A DNA stretch of 41,363 bases from Bacillota bacterium. Its GTDB lineage: Bacteria; Bacillota; Clostridia; Acetivibrionales; DSM-1351. Of this stretch, positions 1-8,290 are shown piece by piece. The DNA lies in assembly GCA_023444055.1 (NCBI GenBank), contig JAEZRV010000097.1:1-41363 (forward strand), given 5' to 3'. The translations under genes were made by a program, and so were the position numbers. The notes beneath the pieces were generated by a model. It did no database searches, was not told the origin of the DNA, and was given only the letters and a program-made list of their open reading frames with translations. Every line of letters begins with the position of its first letter. Position 1 is the stretch's first letter.

Positions 1-9
1 TATATAAGT

Positions 10-107
10 GGCGGGTAGCACTTTGGTTATCAGGCGGTGAGAATATCTCCCGCCTCGATGAAACGCCGCTGATGTAATGAAATTTTTCTACAATCGAAAA
101 ATTTCAT
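10..107. other. GC-rich structured patch and AT hairpin
   Basis: Positions 10-75 are markedly GC-rich for this sequence. They can fold: 32-37 pairs with 50-55, and the inner GAGA/TCTC closes a three-base loop (32-55). A second perfect 12-bp stem is formed by 77-88 and 96-107, followed by three T. This could be the 3' end of a structured RNA or a terminator of a gene left of the window. I do not recognise a named RNA family. No convincing gene is seen from 1 to 655; the ORF at 160-360 lacks a credible start. Confidence 0.35.
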
Positions 108-441
108 TTTGAATCTAGGCGTTATAACAAAAATGTAAATTCATCAAGTACAACTTATATTGTTACAACTTTATAATTTTTTAATAAAGCTAATCTTATC
201 TAAAACATCATTTGAAATACGCAAATATATTAATCATATCAAAAAATGGAGTATTATAACAACGTACTATAAAAACACCAATTGCAAATATAGTATGTAT
301 TTCAAAGAAAATAAGGAAGGAGGTATGAGAGCTAATAATATAGTTAATCTGAGCTACTAATGCTAATTCCCACTTTTTAGTGAAAAGCGTCTGTCTGTAG
401 CTCTGGTAACGATTCCATATGTTTAGGAAATCATTCTTAAA

Positions 442-611
442 TAAAAGAACACTGTTTATTTTAAATGCGAAAATTAAGAAGAACTCTGTATTATTTAGAA
501 TTCAAAAATAAAAAGAACTCTGTTTATTTGAACTGCAAAAATTAAGAAGAATCCTGTATTATTTAGAATGCAAAAATAAGAAGAACTCTATTTATTTGAA
601 ATTCAAAATAG
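442..611. repeat. Five tandem 34-bp repeats upstream of GH9 gene
   Basis: Five imperfect 34-bp units lie end to end (442-475, 476-509, 510-543, 544-577, 578-611). The core is AAGAAGAACTCTGTATT followed by an A/T-rich tail ending in CAAAAAT. They stop 44 bp before the GH9 start codon, so they fall in its promoter or 5' leader. Odd and even units differ slightly (TATTATTTAGAAT against TTTATTTGAA), hinting at a 68-bp higher-order unit. The role is unknown; regulator binding or simple slippage expansion are both possible. Confidence 0.85.
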
Positions 612-655
612 ATAGTAGCTTCTTGTGTTAAAAATGAAAATTGGAGAGTGCTAAA

Positions 656-2593
656 ATGAATATAATTGGTAAAAGTAAAATGAAAAAGACTATCAGTTGG
701 GTTCTAAGTGGTGCTATTGCGTTATCAGTACTTTTTACTCCGCTGTATCCCATTGCAAATGTATCTGCAGAAAGTTTGCAAGTAAGTAATTATCAATTAG
801 ATAACAGAATTAGATTAAGTTCTATTGGATTTTTACCAGACCAAGTAAAGAAAGCAACAATTGCATCAAATTGTTCTGAATACAAACTTACAAAAGATAA
901 CGGTGAAGTAGTCTTTACAGGAAAACCAACTTCAATGAATAATTCCGATACTAATGAGCAGGTATACATAGCAGATTTCTCATCAGTTACACAGGAGGGA
1001 TCTTATATACTTGTTGTTCCAGGTATAGGAAAGAGTACAACTTTTAAAATTGCAAAGGATGTCTATTTAGAGCCTTATAAGGCATCCATGCTTGCTATGT
1101 ACTTGGCACGCTGTGGAACGTCAGTATCTGTAAATTATAATGGAAAAACATATTCTCATGGCGCATGTCATACAAACGACGGTTATTTAGATGCAATAAC
1201 AGGACAACATACAAAGGCGGACGGAACAAAAGGCTGGCATGATGCTGGAGATTACAACAAATACGTAGTTAATGCGGGAATTACTGTAGGTTCTATGCTT
1301 TTTGCATGGGAGCAGTTTGGTGACAGTATTAAAGACATTAAACTTACAATGCCAGAGAATAACAATTCAATGCCAGATTTATTAGATGAAATTAAGTTTG
1401 AAACAGACTGGCTATTTACTATGCAGTACCCAGATGGAAGCGGTAAGGTAAGTCATAAGTTAACAACTAAAGGTTTTGGTGGTTTTATTCTACCAGAGCA
1501 GGAATCAGCTGAAAGATTTTTCACACCATGGGGAAGTGCTGCAACTGCGGATTTTGTAGCTATGATGGCAATGGCATCAAGAGCATTCAAACCATATGAT
1601 GCACAGTATGCAGACAAATGTCTAAAAGCTGCAAAAGTAAGTTATCAATGTTTGAAAGCAAATCCTAATAATGTAAAACCTAATCAAAGTGCTTACTCCA
1701 CAGGAGAATATGATTCAAATGACTCCGACGACAGACTTTGGGCAGCTGCAGAAATGTGGGAAACTACAGGTGAAAGCAGTTATTTAAGTGACTTCGAATC
1801 AAGGGCAAATTCATTCTCTACAAAAATTGATGTGGATTTTGACTGGGCAAATGTTAATAACTTAGGAATGTTTACATATCTACTTTCAACAAGATCAGGT
1901 AAGAATGAATCACTCTACAATTCTATAAAGAATTCACTTGTATCTTGTGCAAATACTATAGCAAATACAGCAAGTAACCATGGATATGGCAGAACTCTTG
2001 GAAATGCCTACTATTGGGGTTGCAATGGTACAGTTGCTAGACAAACTATGATTTTACAGATTGCAAATAGGTTATCTCCTAATAAAAACTATATCAACGC
2101 TTCACTTGATGCAATTGGATTCTTATTTGGAAGAAACTATTTTAACCGCTCTTTTGTGACAGGTGTAGGTATCAATCCGCCTAAAAATCCTCATCACAGA
2201 CCTTCAGGAGGAGATTCAGTAGCTGAACCATGGCCTGGTTATCTAGTTGGAGGCGGTTGGCCAAAAGCAACAGACTGGAAAGACAATCAGGATAGCTATG
2301 AAACAAATGAAATTGCTATTAACTGGAATGGAGCACTTATTTATGCACTAGCAGGCTTTATAAATAACTCAACAACACCAACACAACAATACGGTGATGT
2401 TAATGGTGACAATACAGTTGACGCTATTGACTTTGCGTTGATAAAGCAGTATCTTATCGGACAAATCAGCGCATTCCCAGGAAAAGATGGATTGAAGATG
2501 GCTGATGTAAACCTTGACAACAGTGTTGATGCACTTGACTTTGCTGCTGTCAAAAAGTACTTGTTGGGTGCGGTTACAAAGCTGCCAGTTTAA
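656..2593 (+). CDS. Cellulosomal GH9 endoglucanase with dockerin
   Basis: Secreted cellulase that hydrolyses beta-1,4-glucan and docks onto a cellulosome scaffoldin. The start at 656 is chosen because GGAGAG lies 7 bases upstream; a TTG at 641 is in frame but lies ahead of this site. Order: signal peptide (about residues 1-38), Ig-like CelD_N domain (about 45-130), GH9 (alpha/alpha)6 catalytic domain (about 140-565), then a type I dockerin with two Ca-binding repeats (about 580-645). The catalytic aspartates are in GWHDAGDYNKY (D196, D199), the HHRPSGGDS motif is present, and the acid is E552 in ETNEIAINWNG. There is no CBM3c between GH9 and dockerin, so this is the Ig-GH9 architecture. The dockerin residues VDAIDF/VDALDF match the mesophilic clostridial type. 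It appears monocistronic and intact. Confidence 0.95.
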   Translation: MNIIGKSKMKKTISWVLSGAIALSVLFTPLYPIANVSAESLQVSNYQLDNRIRLSSIGFLPDQVKKATIASNCSEYKLTKDNGEVVFTGKPTSMNNSDTNEQVYIADFSSVTQEGSYILVVPGIGKSTTFKIAKDVYLEPYKASMLAMYLARCGTSVSVNYNGKTYSHGACHTNDGYLDAITGQHTKADGTKGWHDAGDYNKYVVNAGITVGSMLFAWEQFGDSIKDIKLTMPENNNSMPDLLDEIKFETDWLFTMQYPDGSGKVSHKLTTKGFGGFILPEQESAERFFTPWGSAATADFVAMMAMASRAFKPYDAQYADKCLKAAKVSYQCLKANPNNVKPNQSAYSTGEYDSNDSDDRLWAAAEMWETTGESSYLSDFESRANSFSTKIDVDFDWANVNNLGMFTYLLSTRSGKNESLYNSIKNSLVSCANTIANTASNHGYGRTLGNAYYWGCNGTVARQTMILQIANRLSPNKNYINASLDAIGFLFGRNYFNRSFVTGVGINPPKNPHHRPSGGDSVAEPWPGYLVGGGWPKATDWKDNQDSYETNEIAINWNGALIYALAGFINNSTTPTQQYGDVNGDNTVDAIDFALIKQYLIGQISAFPGKDGLKMADVNLDNSVDALDFAAVKKYLLGAVTKLPV

Positions 2594-2714
2594 GGCCGAA
2601 AGAAACTAATTAAAATATTTTAAAGCAAATGCCGAGTTCATATATTTCTTTCTAGGAAGCACATTTCATCGTTGTTCTTGTGTAAAATGTAAGAAAAATG
2701 ACATAAATATGAAC
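2592..2714 (+). other. Dispersed structured element, copy A
   Basis: Begins at the GH9 stop codon and aligns with copy B at 24992-25104. Shared blocks are AAGGccGAAAGAAA, TGCCGAGTtCAT, tTTTCTTTC, ACATTTC and GTTCTTGTGTA. An outer stem GTTCATAT (2636-2643)/ATATGAAC (2707-2714) occupies the same place as the GTCCATGTC/GACATGGAC stem of copy B, with two compensatory base-pair changes. The strong ribosome-binding site of copy B is degenerate here (AAAGCAAATGCC), so this copy looks decayed. Confidence 0.55.
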
Positions 2715-2771
2715 AGGTAATTTAGTAAAGTATAATTATTTTATACAATAAAATTAAATATGACATAAAGT

Positions 2772-2879
2772 ATAGCTCTTGGATTGATGTCTGATATGTT
2801 TCACTTAGGTAAGCAGTTTGAATAATAGAAAACTGTTTACTTAAGAATGAGCATATCATGATACCAGTACAGGAGCTAT
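2772..2879. repeat. 108-bp imperfect foldback element
   Basis: The ends ATAGCTC (2772-2778) and GAGCTAT (2873-2879) are complementary. Inside, GATATG pairs with CATATC, and the core CTTAGGTAAGCAGTTT (2804-2819) pairs with AAACTGTTTACTTAAG around a short loop. A T-rich run follows. It could act as a terminator for the GH9 unit, or be a small non-autonomous foldback element. No clear target duplication is seen. Confidence 0.5.
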
Positions 2880-2905
2880 TTTTATTTAAAACTCAACTTC
2901 CATAG

Positions 2906-3169
2906 CTGAAATTAAGTGCGAGGGGCTTAAGGCAGAAAGAAATTTCGAATACATTCAAAGGAGGTGCCTTAGACCCCAAATTAGGCGATGTAAATAAAAA
3001 TGGAGAATTCACACTTCTGGATTTAGCAATTGTTGCAAGACATTTTGGTGAAAAACCTACTTCGCTTCCTCAATACAATACTGATATTGACGTAAATCAA
3101 GCAATAGATAAAGGTAATCTAACTCAAATAGCAAGATATATGCTGGCTAACAAAAATTACAAGTTATAG
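2906..3169 (+). pseudogene. Start-less dockerin fragment
   Basis: An open frame without ATG, GTG or TTG encodes a dockerin-like module: LGDVNKNGEFTLLDLAIVAR, then a linker and a weaker second repeat ending in QIARYMLANKNYKL. No catalytic domain precedes it; a stop at 2903 closes the frame. The front of the frame overlaps copy C of the dispersed element (2922-2977), which contains the full Shine-Dalgarno sequence AAAGGAGGTG at 2957-2966 but no start codon at the right distance. Most likely this is the remnant of a cellulosomal gene that lost its enzyme; a tiny free dockerin using an unusual start is a weaker alternative. Confidence 0.55.
2922..2977 (+). other. Dispersed structured element, copy C (5' part)
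   Basis: GGGGCTTAAGGCA (2922-2934) pairs with TGCCTTAGACCCC (2965-2977), 11 of 13 positions. The loop carries GAAAGAAAT and AAAGGAGGTGCC, the same two blocks at almost the same spacing (40-42 bp) as copies A and B. The 3' half of the element is missing and replaced by dockerin-coding sequence. Confidence 0.5.
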
Positions 3170-3223
3170 TATAAGGGTTCAGGTTAAGAGATTACTTGTA
3201 ACATAACCTAAAATACAAAAAAA

Positions 3224-3270
3224 CAAGCTATTTTAAATATTATTTATATTTTGGATAGCTTGCTTTTTTT
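3224..3270 (+). terminator. Rho-independent terminator
   Basis: CAAGCTAT (3224-3231) pairs with ATAGCTTG (3255-3262) around an A/T loop, followed by C and seven T. It closes the dockerin-fragment unit. From 3271 to 3459 nothing else is seen beyond AT-rich promoter-like sequence. Confidence 0.7.
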
Positions 3271-3459
3271 ATACAATAAAAACTATATATAGAAAATATA
3301 AAATTAATTTAACAAATTGTTAAATTAATAAATGATAGTTGTTTTTATGCTAAAATTATGGTATTTTTAATATTAATACCATATAAAACCAAAAAAATAG
3401 TAAAAGTATGGTAATAATAATAGGTTAATATGCAAAAACAACAGAGGAGCGTATACACT

Positions 3460-3840
3460 ATGAGCGATGAGTGTAACATTAACGTACCAGTAGATTTTAT
3501 TTTTGCAATCAGACTAGATTCTCAGGCTGGTTCAACCGGGTATTCATGGGCATTAGCTTGTATGCCAGAAAGCGTAAATCTTTTGGACATAAGTTTTGAA
3601 ACATCCCAATCGCACATTGCTGGGTGTAGTGCAACACAAGTGTTTACATTTGTAGCGCTTACAGCTGGTGAATATAACATTTGCTTTAATTTATTGAGGG
3701 CTTGGGAACCTGAGAATATTGCAGATCAAAAGAGATTCACAGTAACTATTGAGGAAAACAACGACACAGCAAATGAGCTTCAGCAAACAGCAGGATGTAA
3801 AAAAATTGCATCATTTGGTGATTCCTGCAGTTGTACATAA
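3460..3840 (+). CDS. Chagasin-like cysteine protease inhibitor (I42)
   Basis: A 126-residue protein of the chagasin/amoebiasin fold, which blocks papain-family cysteine proteases with three loops. The loop motifs are visible: GSTGYSW (the NPTTGY-type loop), AGCSATQVFTF (the GxGG-like loop) and RAWEP (the RPW-type loop). The start at 3460 is preferred over 3430 because GAGGAG (3444-3449) lies 10 bases upstream. There is no signal peptide, transmembrane segment or dockerin, so it is probably cytoplasmic, unlike the dockerin-bearing cyspin inhibitor known from C. cellulolyticum. The C-terminal tail is Cys-rich (GCKK...GDSCSCT), which is unusual for the family. It stands alone, followed by a hairpin. 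Confidence 0.75.
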   Translation: MSDECNINVPVDFIFAIRLDSQAGSTGYSWALACMPESVNLLDISFETSQSHIAGCSATQVFTFVALTAGEYNICFNLLRAWEPENIADQKRFTVTIEENNDTANELQQTAGCKKIASFGDSCSCT

Positions 3841-3860
3841 ATCATTATAGATAATTTATT

Positions 3861-3898
3861 ATGGATATGCGACATTTTTAAGTGTGCTGCATATCCAT
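3861..3898 (+). terminator. Hairpin after the chagasin-like gene
   Basis: ATGGATATGC (3861-3870) pairs perfectly with GCATATCCAT (3889-3898). The following tract is mixed T/A (TATTATTAG), so termination would be weak. Confidence 0.5.
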
Positions 3899-3991
3899 TA
3901 TTATTAGATTTACATAAATACTTATTACAAATGGTTGGATGAAATAAATGTAAACTACTAACAGAGTTCCGACTACTTCATGACAAATTTG

Positions 3992-4093
3992 GAAGGGGAT
4001 GTTGCAAAATACATTAAAAAAGTATATATTGTATCTGTTTTTTTACCGATAGATATATAATGTGGCTAAGAATTGTTTTGCAATAGCCCCTTC
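3992..4093. mobile_element. 102-bp MITE-like element
   Basis: Terminal inverted repeats GAAGGGG-ATG-TTGCAAAA (3992-4009) and TTTTGCAA-TAG-CCCCTTC (4076-4093) match at 15 of 18 positions. They enclose AT-rich DNA with no ORF. The GGGGCTnTTGCAAAA style of end resembles terminal repeats of several insertion sequence families. No target-site duplication is evident, so a deletion derivative of an IS or an old MITE is likely. Confidence 0.45.
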
Positions 4094-4113
4094 TGCATAA
4101 AAGGTTTTTCTAA

Positions 4114-4242
4114 TTATTTGCTTAATTCACCTTTGCTTTTATTATTAAAGCCAGGATTAGAAGGGTTTTGAGTTATTGCTTGTTCTTCTTTGTTTTGGGA
4201 ATTTGGTTTTGATGTTGTTTTGTGTTTTTTGTCCTTACTCAT
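4114..4242 (-). CDS. Small hydrophilic protein, possibly spore protein
   Basis: A 42-residue ORF on the minus strand starts MSKDKKHKTTSKPNSQNKEE and ends SNPGFNNKSKGELSK. AAAGGAG lies about 8 bases before the ATG, a strong ribosome-binding site. Lysine-, serine- and asparagine-rich with no hydrophobic segment, it resembles minor small acid-soluble spore proteins in size and composition, but I recognise no specific family motif. Its 3' end runs toward the MITE-like element, whose arm could serve as terminator. Confidence 0.55.
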   Translation of the reverse strand: MSKDKKHKTTSKPNSQNKEEQAITQNPSNPGFNNKSKGELSK

Positions 4243-4575
4243 TAAAATCAACTCCTTTCATATGGAAAATTGAACTTCAAATGTGCCGATTTTTCAGCAG
4301 ATGAACGAAATAAAATAGATTATTATTTTGTAAAACCTAATAATTATGATTTGTAAAATGAAGGTTTTTATACTAATTTAAATATTGATTTACATCCTTT
4401 TTGTATTAAAATAATATCTATTAAAATACAAAAAATGTGATACAATTATATTATGTTATTTTGACTAAAGGTGTCAAAAAAGGGTTTTGGTGAATCAAAT
4501 ACCGTTAGTATTTTATTAATGAAAAGTTAAAAATTCAAATATTATATGTTTTACCCTTACATGGAGGGAAATGGT

Positions 4576-6432
4576 ATGAAAATACATAACAACTTAATTT
4601 ATAAATATAGTCTGATTATTTTTCTGATTTTCAGTTCAATATTTAGTGATTTTGTAATACAGAATCTAAATATGAATTTTTACTTAACACTAAGTAGCAT
4701 ATTTATTTTTATTATTATTGGTTTATTAAGTAGTGATGCTAGTCTGATACTAATAACAATATTAAGTGTTGTGCTTTTTGCAATAAATGGATTTAACATA
4801 ATTACACTTATTCAGACTATAGAGATATTTTATGTTTGGATTTTATATAAAAATAATAAGAAGAATATTATTCTTGAAGTAATAATTTTTGGATTATGTT
4901 TTGCTTCTCCTATAATAGTTATAACCAGTTACAGCAATAACGTTATAAGTATAGAATTTGCATACTTTATTATAATGTTATTTTTAAACAGGGTATTTAA
5001 TGCTTTGATTAGTAAAATGTTTTTAGATTATGTCCCTTTTGAAAGAATATTTGATGCTATACATGATCGTCCTAGAGCGGTTACATTAACAAATTTAGTT
5101 GTTCAAGTTAGTATAGCTAGTATTGTAGTACCGATTCTTTTGTTTTCTATAGCAACAAATTCGAGCAATCAGGATCAAATTTCAGAAAATGCTGTTAAAG
5201 ATTTAAAAAGTGCAACTGAATATTTAAATAACAAAGTAGATTCATGGTCTGAGCAACAAAAACGAGATTTAAAATTGTTAAACCCATTACAGGTTTATGA
5301 TTTAATTGATATGGTGCAGATATATGTATCAAGAGACGATAATTCTGTTAACTTTCATTTGATAGATTTAGATAATAAAATAATATCTAGCCAAAACTCA
5401 CCGGAATTCATGAAAAATGGATTAGAATGGATGAAAGAAGGAAGCGTTACTGAAATAGAACCTAATATGTATAGATGGGTAGCACCCAAAGATACTAGAT
5501 TCATTATTAGAGATTATACTAGAGATAAGGCTTATTTATATGTGACGAAAATAGATAAATTTAAGGTCATTGTCACTGTTTCAGCAACGGCATATGACGA
5601 CAGGTTTATTAATTTCTTTGTTAATTTATTAAAATTAATAGGGCCAATATTTATATTTGTTGGAGTTTTCTTTTTAATAATGAAAAGGCTTATGCTGAAC
5701 TCGATTTTTGAGCTGATAGGCATAACTAGCGGCTTGCCACAAAAGCTAAAAAATAATGAAACAGTTGAGTTTGCAAAGAGTAATATTTATGAAATTGAGT
5801 CGCTTACAATTAACTTTAGAATGATGGTAGACAATTTAAGTAGTATGATACTGAATGTTGAAGCTACAAATAAAAAGCTTCAGGAATCAGAACGCCTGCT
5901 TTACGATCAAGCACATTTTGATTCTTTAACAGGGTTGCCTAACAGACATTATTTTATTAAAAAGGTTGAGGCGGATATAACAAACTTTTATATAGACGAG
6001 AAATTTAAAAATAAATTAGGAATAGCATTCTTTTTTATTGATTTAGATAAATTTAAAGCTGTGAATGATACTTATGGACATTCTACAGGAGATAAACTGC
6101 TTAAGCAAGTTGCCGCAATGATGAATAATGTACTTGAGGGCTATGATAATTTTAGTACTTTTATTGCAAGAATGGGTGGAGATGAGTTTGTAATAGAATT
6201 TATTTATGATAATAAAGATGATATAACTAAACTGGCAAATGCTTTGATTAGAACTATAAATAAACCTAAACAAATTGATAATATAGTTTTAACGACAGGA
6301 ATTAGTATTGGAATATGTATATATCCTGATGATGGAGAAGATATTGATAGTATTTTATTAAAGTCTGATTCATCTATGTATAAAGCTAAAAACTCTGGAG
6401 GTAATAAATTTTTCTTTTATTCAAATAATTAA
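4576..6432 (+). CDS. Membrane diguanylate cyclase (GGDEF)
   Basis: Makes cyclic di-GMP from two GTP. The start at 4576 follows GGAGGG by 7 bases, giving 618 residues. The N-terminal half has about six to seven hydrophobic helices (roughly 8-200), then an extracytoplasmic sensor region (about 205-350), one more transmembrane helix (FIFVGVFFLIMKR), a HAMP-like linker with coiled coil, and a C-terminal GGDEF domain opening DSLTGLPNRHYF. The active site MGGDEF (about 534-539) is intact, so it should be catalytic; the upstream RxxD inhibitory site is absent, so product inhibition is unlikely. The next gene, 13 bases downstream, encodes a solute-binding lipoprotein, suggesting that ligand capture outside the membrane feeds this sensor. 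Confidence 0.9.
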   Translation: MKIHNNLIYKYSLIIFLIFSSIFSDFVIQNLNMNFYLTLSSIFIFIIIGLLSSDASLILITILSVVLFAINGFNIITLIQTIEIFYVWILYKNNKKNIILEVIIFGLCFASPIIVITSYSNNVISIEFAYFIIMLFLNRVFNALISKMFLDYVPFERIFDAIHDRPRAVTLTNLVVQVSIASIVVPILLFSIATNSSNQDQISENAVKDLKSATEYLNNKVDSWSEQQKRDLKLLNPLQVYDLIDMVQIYVSRDDNSVNFHLIDLDNKIISSQNSPEFMKNGLEWMKEGSVTEIEPNMYRWVAPKDTRFIIRDYTRDKAYLYVTKIDKFKVIVTVSATAYDDRFINFFVNLLKLIGPIFIFVGVFFLIMKRLMLNSIFELIGITSGLPQKLKNNETVEFAKSNIYEIESLTINFRMMVDNLSSMILNVEATNKKLQESERLLYDQAHFDSLTGLPNRHYFIKKVEADITNFYIDEKFKNKLGIAFFFIDLDKFKAVNDTYGHSTGDKLLKQVAAMMNNVLEGYDNFSTFIARMGGDEFVIEFIYDNKDDITKLANALIRTINKPKQIDNIVLTTGISIGICIYPDDGEDIDSILLKSDSSMYKAKNSGGNKFFFYSNN

Positions 6433-6445
6433 GGAGTTTGGTATT

Positions 6446-7750
6446 ATGAAAAAATATAAAGCTTTAATATTATGCTTGATAATAGTATGTTTTTCTATCA
6501 CGGGTTGCAGGTCATTAAAAGAGCAAGATGATGTTGACATAATTATTATGCCAACTAGTGCAGATGAGAGTAAAACTGGTGAAAATGATGAAGCTTTTAG
6601 TTTTACATTATGGAACAATGCTATTCTAGATACTCAATATATTGAGCTTGCAATTAAGGAAAAATATCCTAATGCCACATTGAAAATAGAACCTTATGAT
6701 GCACCAGATTCTGAGAAGGTAATAAAAGCTATAGCGTCAAATGAACCAATTGATTTAGTTACATATTATAGGGATGGGTTTGGCAATTTTAATGCTATTA
6801 ATGGATTTGAGGACTTGTTGCAACCAATGTATGATTTTAAAAATATAAAATCAATTTTTAATGAGCGTGAATTGGAACATTGCAAGTCCTTTGATGATAG
6901 CAAACTTTTAGCACTACCATCACCAGAGTATCCTACAGTAACTTATTATCGTGCTGATATATTAGGAAAGTATGGATTTCCGACAGACCCTGTTGAACTG
7001 GGGGAATATATGTCAACTTTAGAAGGCTGGATGAAAATAGCTAAAACACTACATAAAGATGATATACATGTTTTACAGTGGAATGAAGAACTTTATCAGA
7101 GAGCGCTGAGAAGCTATGCATTTTATGACGATAATATGAATTTAATTGTTAATAATGAAAAAGTTAGAGAGTCTCTTAAACTTACTATTGAAGTAAATAA
7201 ACTGGGGTTAGCTAGTAGAGTTAATGTATGGGCGTTAGATGGTGAAAAACTTATAAAAGAAAACAAGATTGCTATGATGTATATAAATAAATGGGGTGAA
7301 GGTCGTCTCAATGAAATTGCACCTGAACAAGAAGGGAAGTGGAGAGCCACTAGATTACCATTGAATATTTATGGATATCAAAGTTCCTGCTATGCATCGA
7401 TACCATCTACAAGTAAACATAAAAAAGAATCTTGGGAAATACTGAAATTTTATATGGTTAATGATTATAAAAATATATCTTCCCAAATAGAACGAAAAAG
7501 TAAATATTTTGGGGGTCAAAAATCAATGCAATTGTATGAGGACCTTATAAATAATATTCCACTTCGTTATCCGACTATGTTAGATGATAGGAATTTCTCG
7601 ATATTTATAGATATTCTATATAACAATATGGATACAAAAAGTGCTGAGGACATTTTAAATTTATCTATATCAAAAATAAATGAAGAAACATATAAAGATC
7701 AAAAAGTTTTATCTGAATATCTTAAAGAAAATAGAAAACAAATAAAATAA
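6446..7750 (+). CDS. Family 1 solute-binding lipoprotein
   Basis: A 434-residue extracellular binding protein of the type used by carbohydrate ABC importers. The lipobox SITGC puts the lipidated cysteine at residue 21. Features of the fold include TLWNNAILDTQYIELAIKEK near the N-terminus and the hinge-region motif YYRADILGKYGFPT. AAGGAG precedes the ATG at proper spacing. No permease or ATPase genes accompany it; it is co-transcribed with the membrane GGDEF protein 13 bases upstream. I infer that it is a ligand-presenting partner for that sensor rather than a transporter subunit, though it could also serve an importer encoded elsewhere. Confidence 0.8.
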   Translation: MKKYKALILCLIIVCFSITGCRSLKEQDDVDIIIMPTSADESKTGENDEAFSFTLWNNAILDTQYIELAIKEKYPNATLKIEPYDAPDSEKVIKAIASNEPIDLVTYYRDGFGNFNAINGFEDLLQPMYDFKNIKSIFNERELEHCKSFDDSKLLALPSPEYPTVTYYRADILGKYGFPTDPVELGEYMSTLEGWMKIAKTLHKDDIHVLQWNEELYQRALRSYAFYDDNMNLIVNNEKVRESLKLTIEVNKLGLASRVNVWALDGEKLIKENKIAMMYINKWGEGRLNEIAPEQEGKWRATRLPLNIYGYQSSCYASIPSTSKHKKESWEILKFYMVNDYKNISSQIERKSKYFGGQKSMQLYEDLINNIPLRYPTMLDDRNFSIFIDILYNNMDTKSAEDILNLSISKINEETYKDQKVLSEYLKENRKQIK

Positions 7751-7789
7751 AAAGGAATAATTTGAAACTTATACCTATACAAAAAAACG

Positions 7790-7820
7790 AGTAAAACAGA
7801 GAATTATGGATTGTTTTACT
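7790..7820 (+). terminator. Hairpin after the GGDEF/SBP operon
   Basis: AGTAAAAC (7790-7797) pairs with GTTTTACT (7813-7820). Only a short T run follows, so it is a weak terminator candidate. Confidence 0.45.
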
Positions 7821-7862
7821 TGTTAATCTCTTACAACGTACGACAAAAAATATTACCAAACA

Positions 7863-7892
7863 TTGACAAAAGATAATGTTAAGGTGTAATAT
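7863..7892 (+). promoter_or_regulatory. Vegetative-type promoter of abrB-like gene
   Basis: TTGACA at 7863-7868 and TAATAT at 7887-7892 are separated by 18 bases, about 45 bases ahead of the start codon. The second abrB-like gene has a matching arrangement (21546-21574). Confidence 0.6.
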
Positions 7893-7935
7893 AATGTAAA
7901 AACATATGAAATATTGTAAGGGAGAGAAAATTAAC

Positions 7936-8178
7936 ATGAAATCAACAGGAATAGTAAGAAAAGTGGATGAACTTGGTAGAATAGTATTGCCAATAGAATT
8001 GAGAAGAACTTTTAATATTGAGGTAAAGGATGCTTTGGAGATATACGTAGATGAGGCGACAATCATATTAAAGAAGTATGAGCCAGAGTGTATCTTTTGT
8101 GCTGATGCAAGAAATATAACAAATTATAAAGGCAAAAATATCTGTCAAAGTTGCTTGAAAGAGTTAGAGAATAGCTAA
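7936..8178 (+). CDS. AbrB/SpoVT-type regulator with Cys4 tail (copy 1)
   Basis: An 80-residue DNA-binding protein. The N-terminal swapped-hairpin AbrB domain is clear in STGIVRKVDELGRIVLPIEL and RRTFNI..KDALEIYVD. The C-terminus has CIFC, 14 residues, then CQSC, a likely zinc ribbon. The start at 7936 follows AAGGGAGAG by about 10 bases; an in-frame ATG at 7906 is less likely. It is close to the copy at 21617 (first 50 residues nearly identical) and to a broken third copy at 22967. AbrB proteins control the transition from growth to sporulation, and both intact copies sit just ahead of a CotJ-family gene, so a sporulation role is plausible. Confidence 0.85.
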   Translation: MKSTGIVRKVDELGRIVLPIELRRTFNIEVKDALEIYVDEATIILKKYEPECIFCADARNITNYKGKNICQSCLKELENS

Positions 8179-8290
8179 AATCATTTATGATGTATTATAT
8201 TATTCGCATGGATAGTAATAAAATAAATAATATTTTATTAGATTAAAACCAAATTGTCGAAAGAACTTATAACGAAAAGTTTAGCAAAAC

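Noticed and set aside
160..360. 66-residue ORF left of the GH9 gene
   Set aside because: Starts with TTG without a ribosome-binding site and has no family features; the AAGGAGGT inside it leads to no usable start.
442..611. CRISPR array
   Set aside because: The 34-bp units are contiguous without unique spacers and no cas genes are present.
2910..2980. Group II intron start (GTGCG) in the dockerin fragment
   Set aside because: No domain V-like hairpin or reverse transcriptase follows; the match is five bases only.
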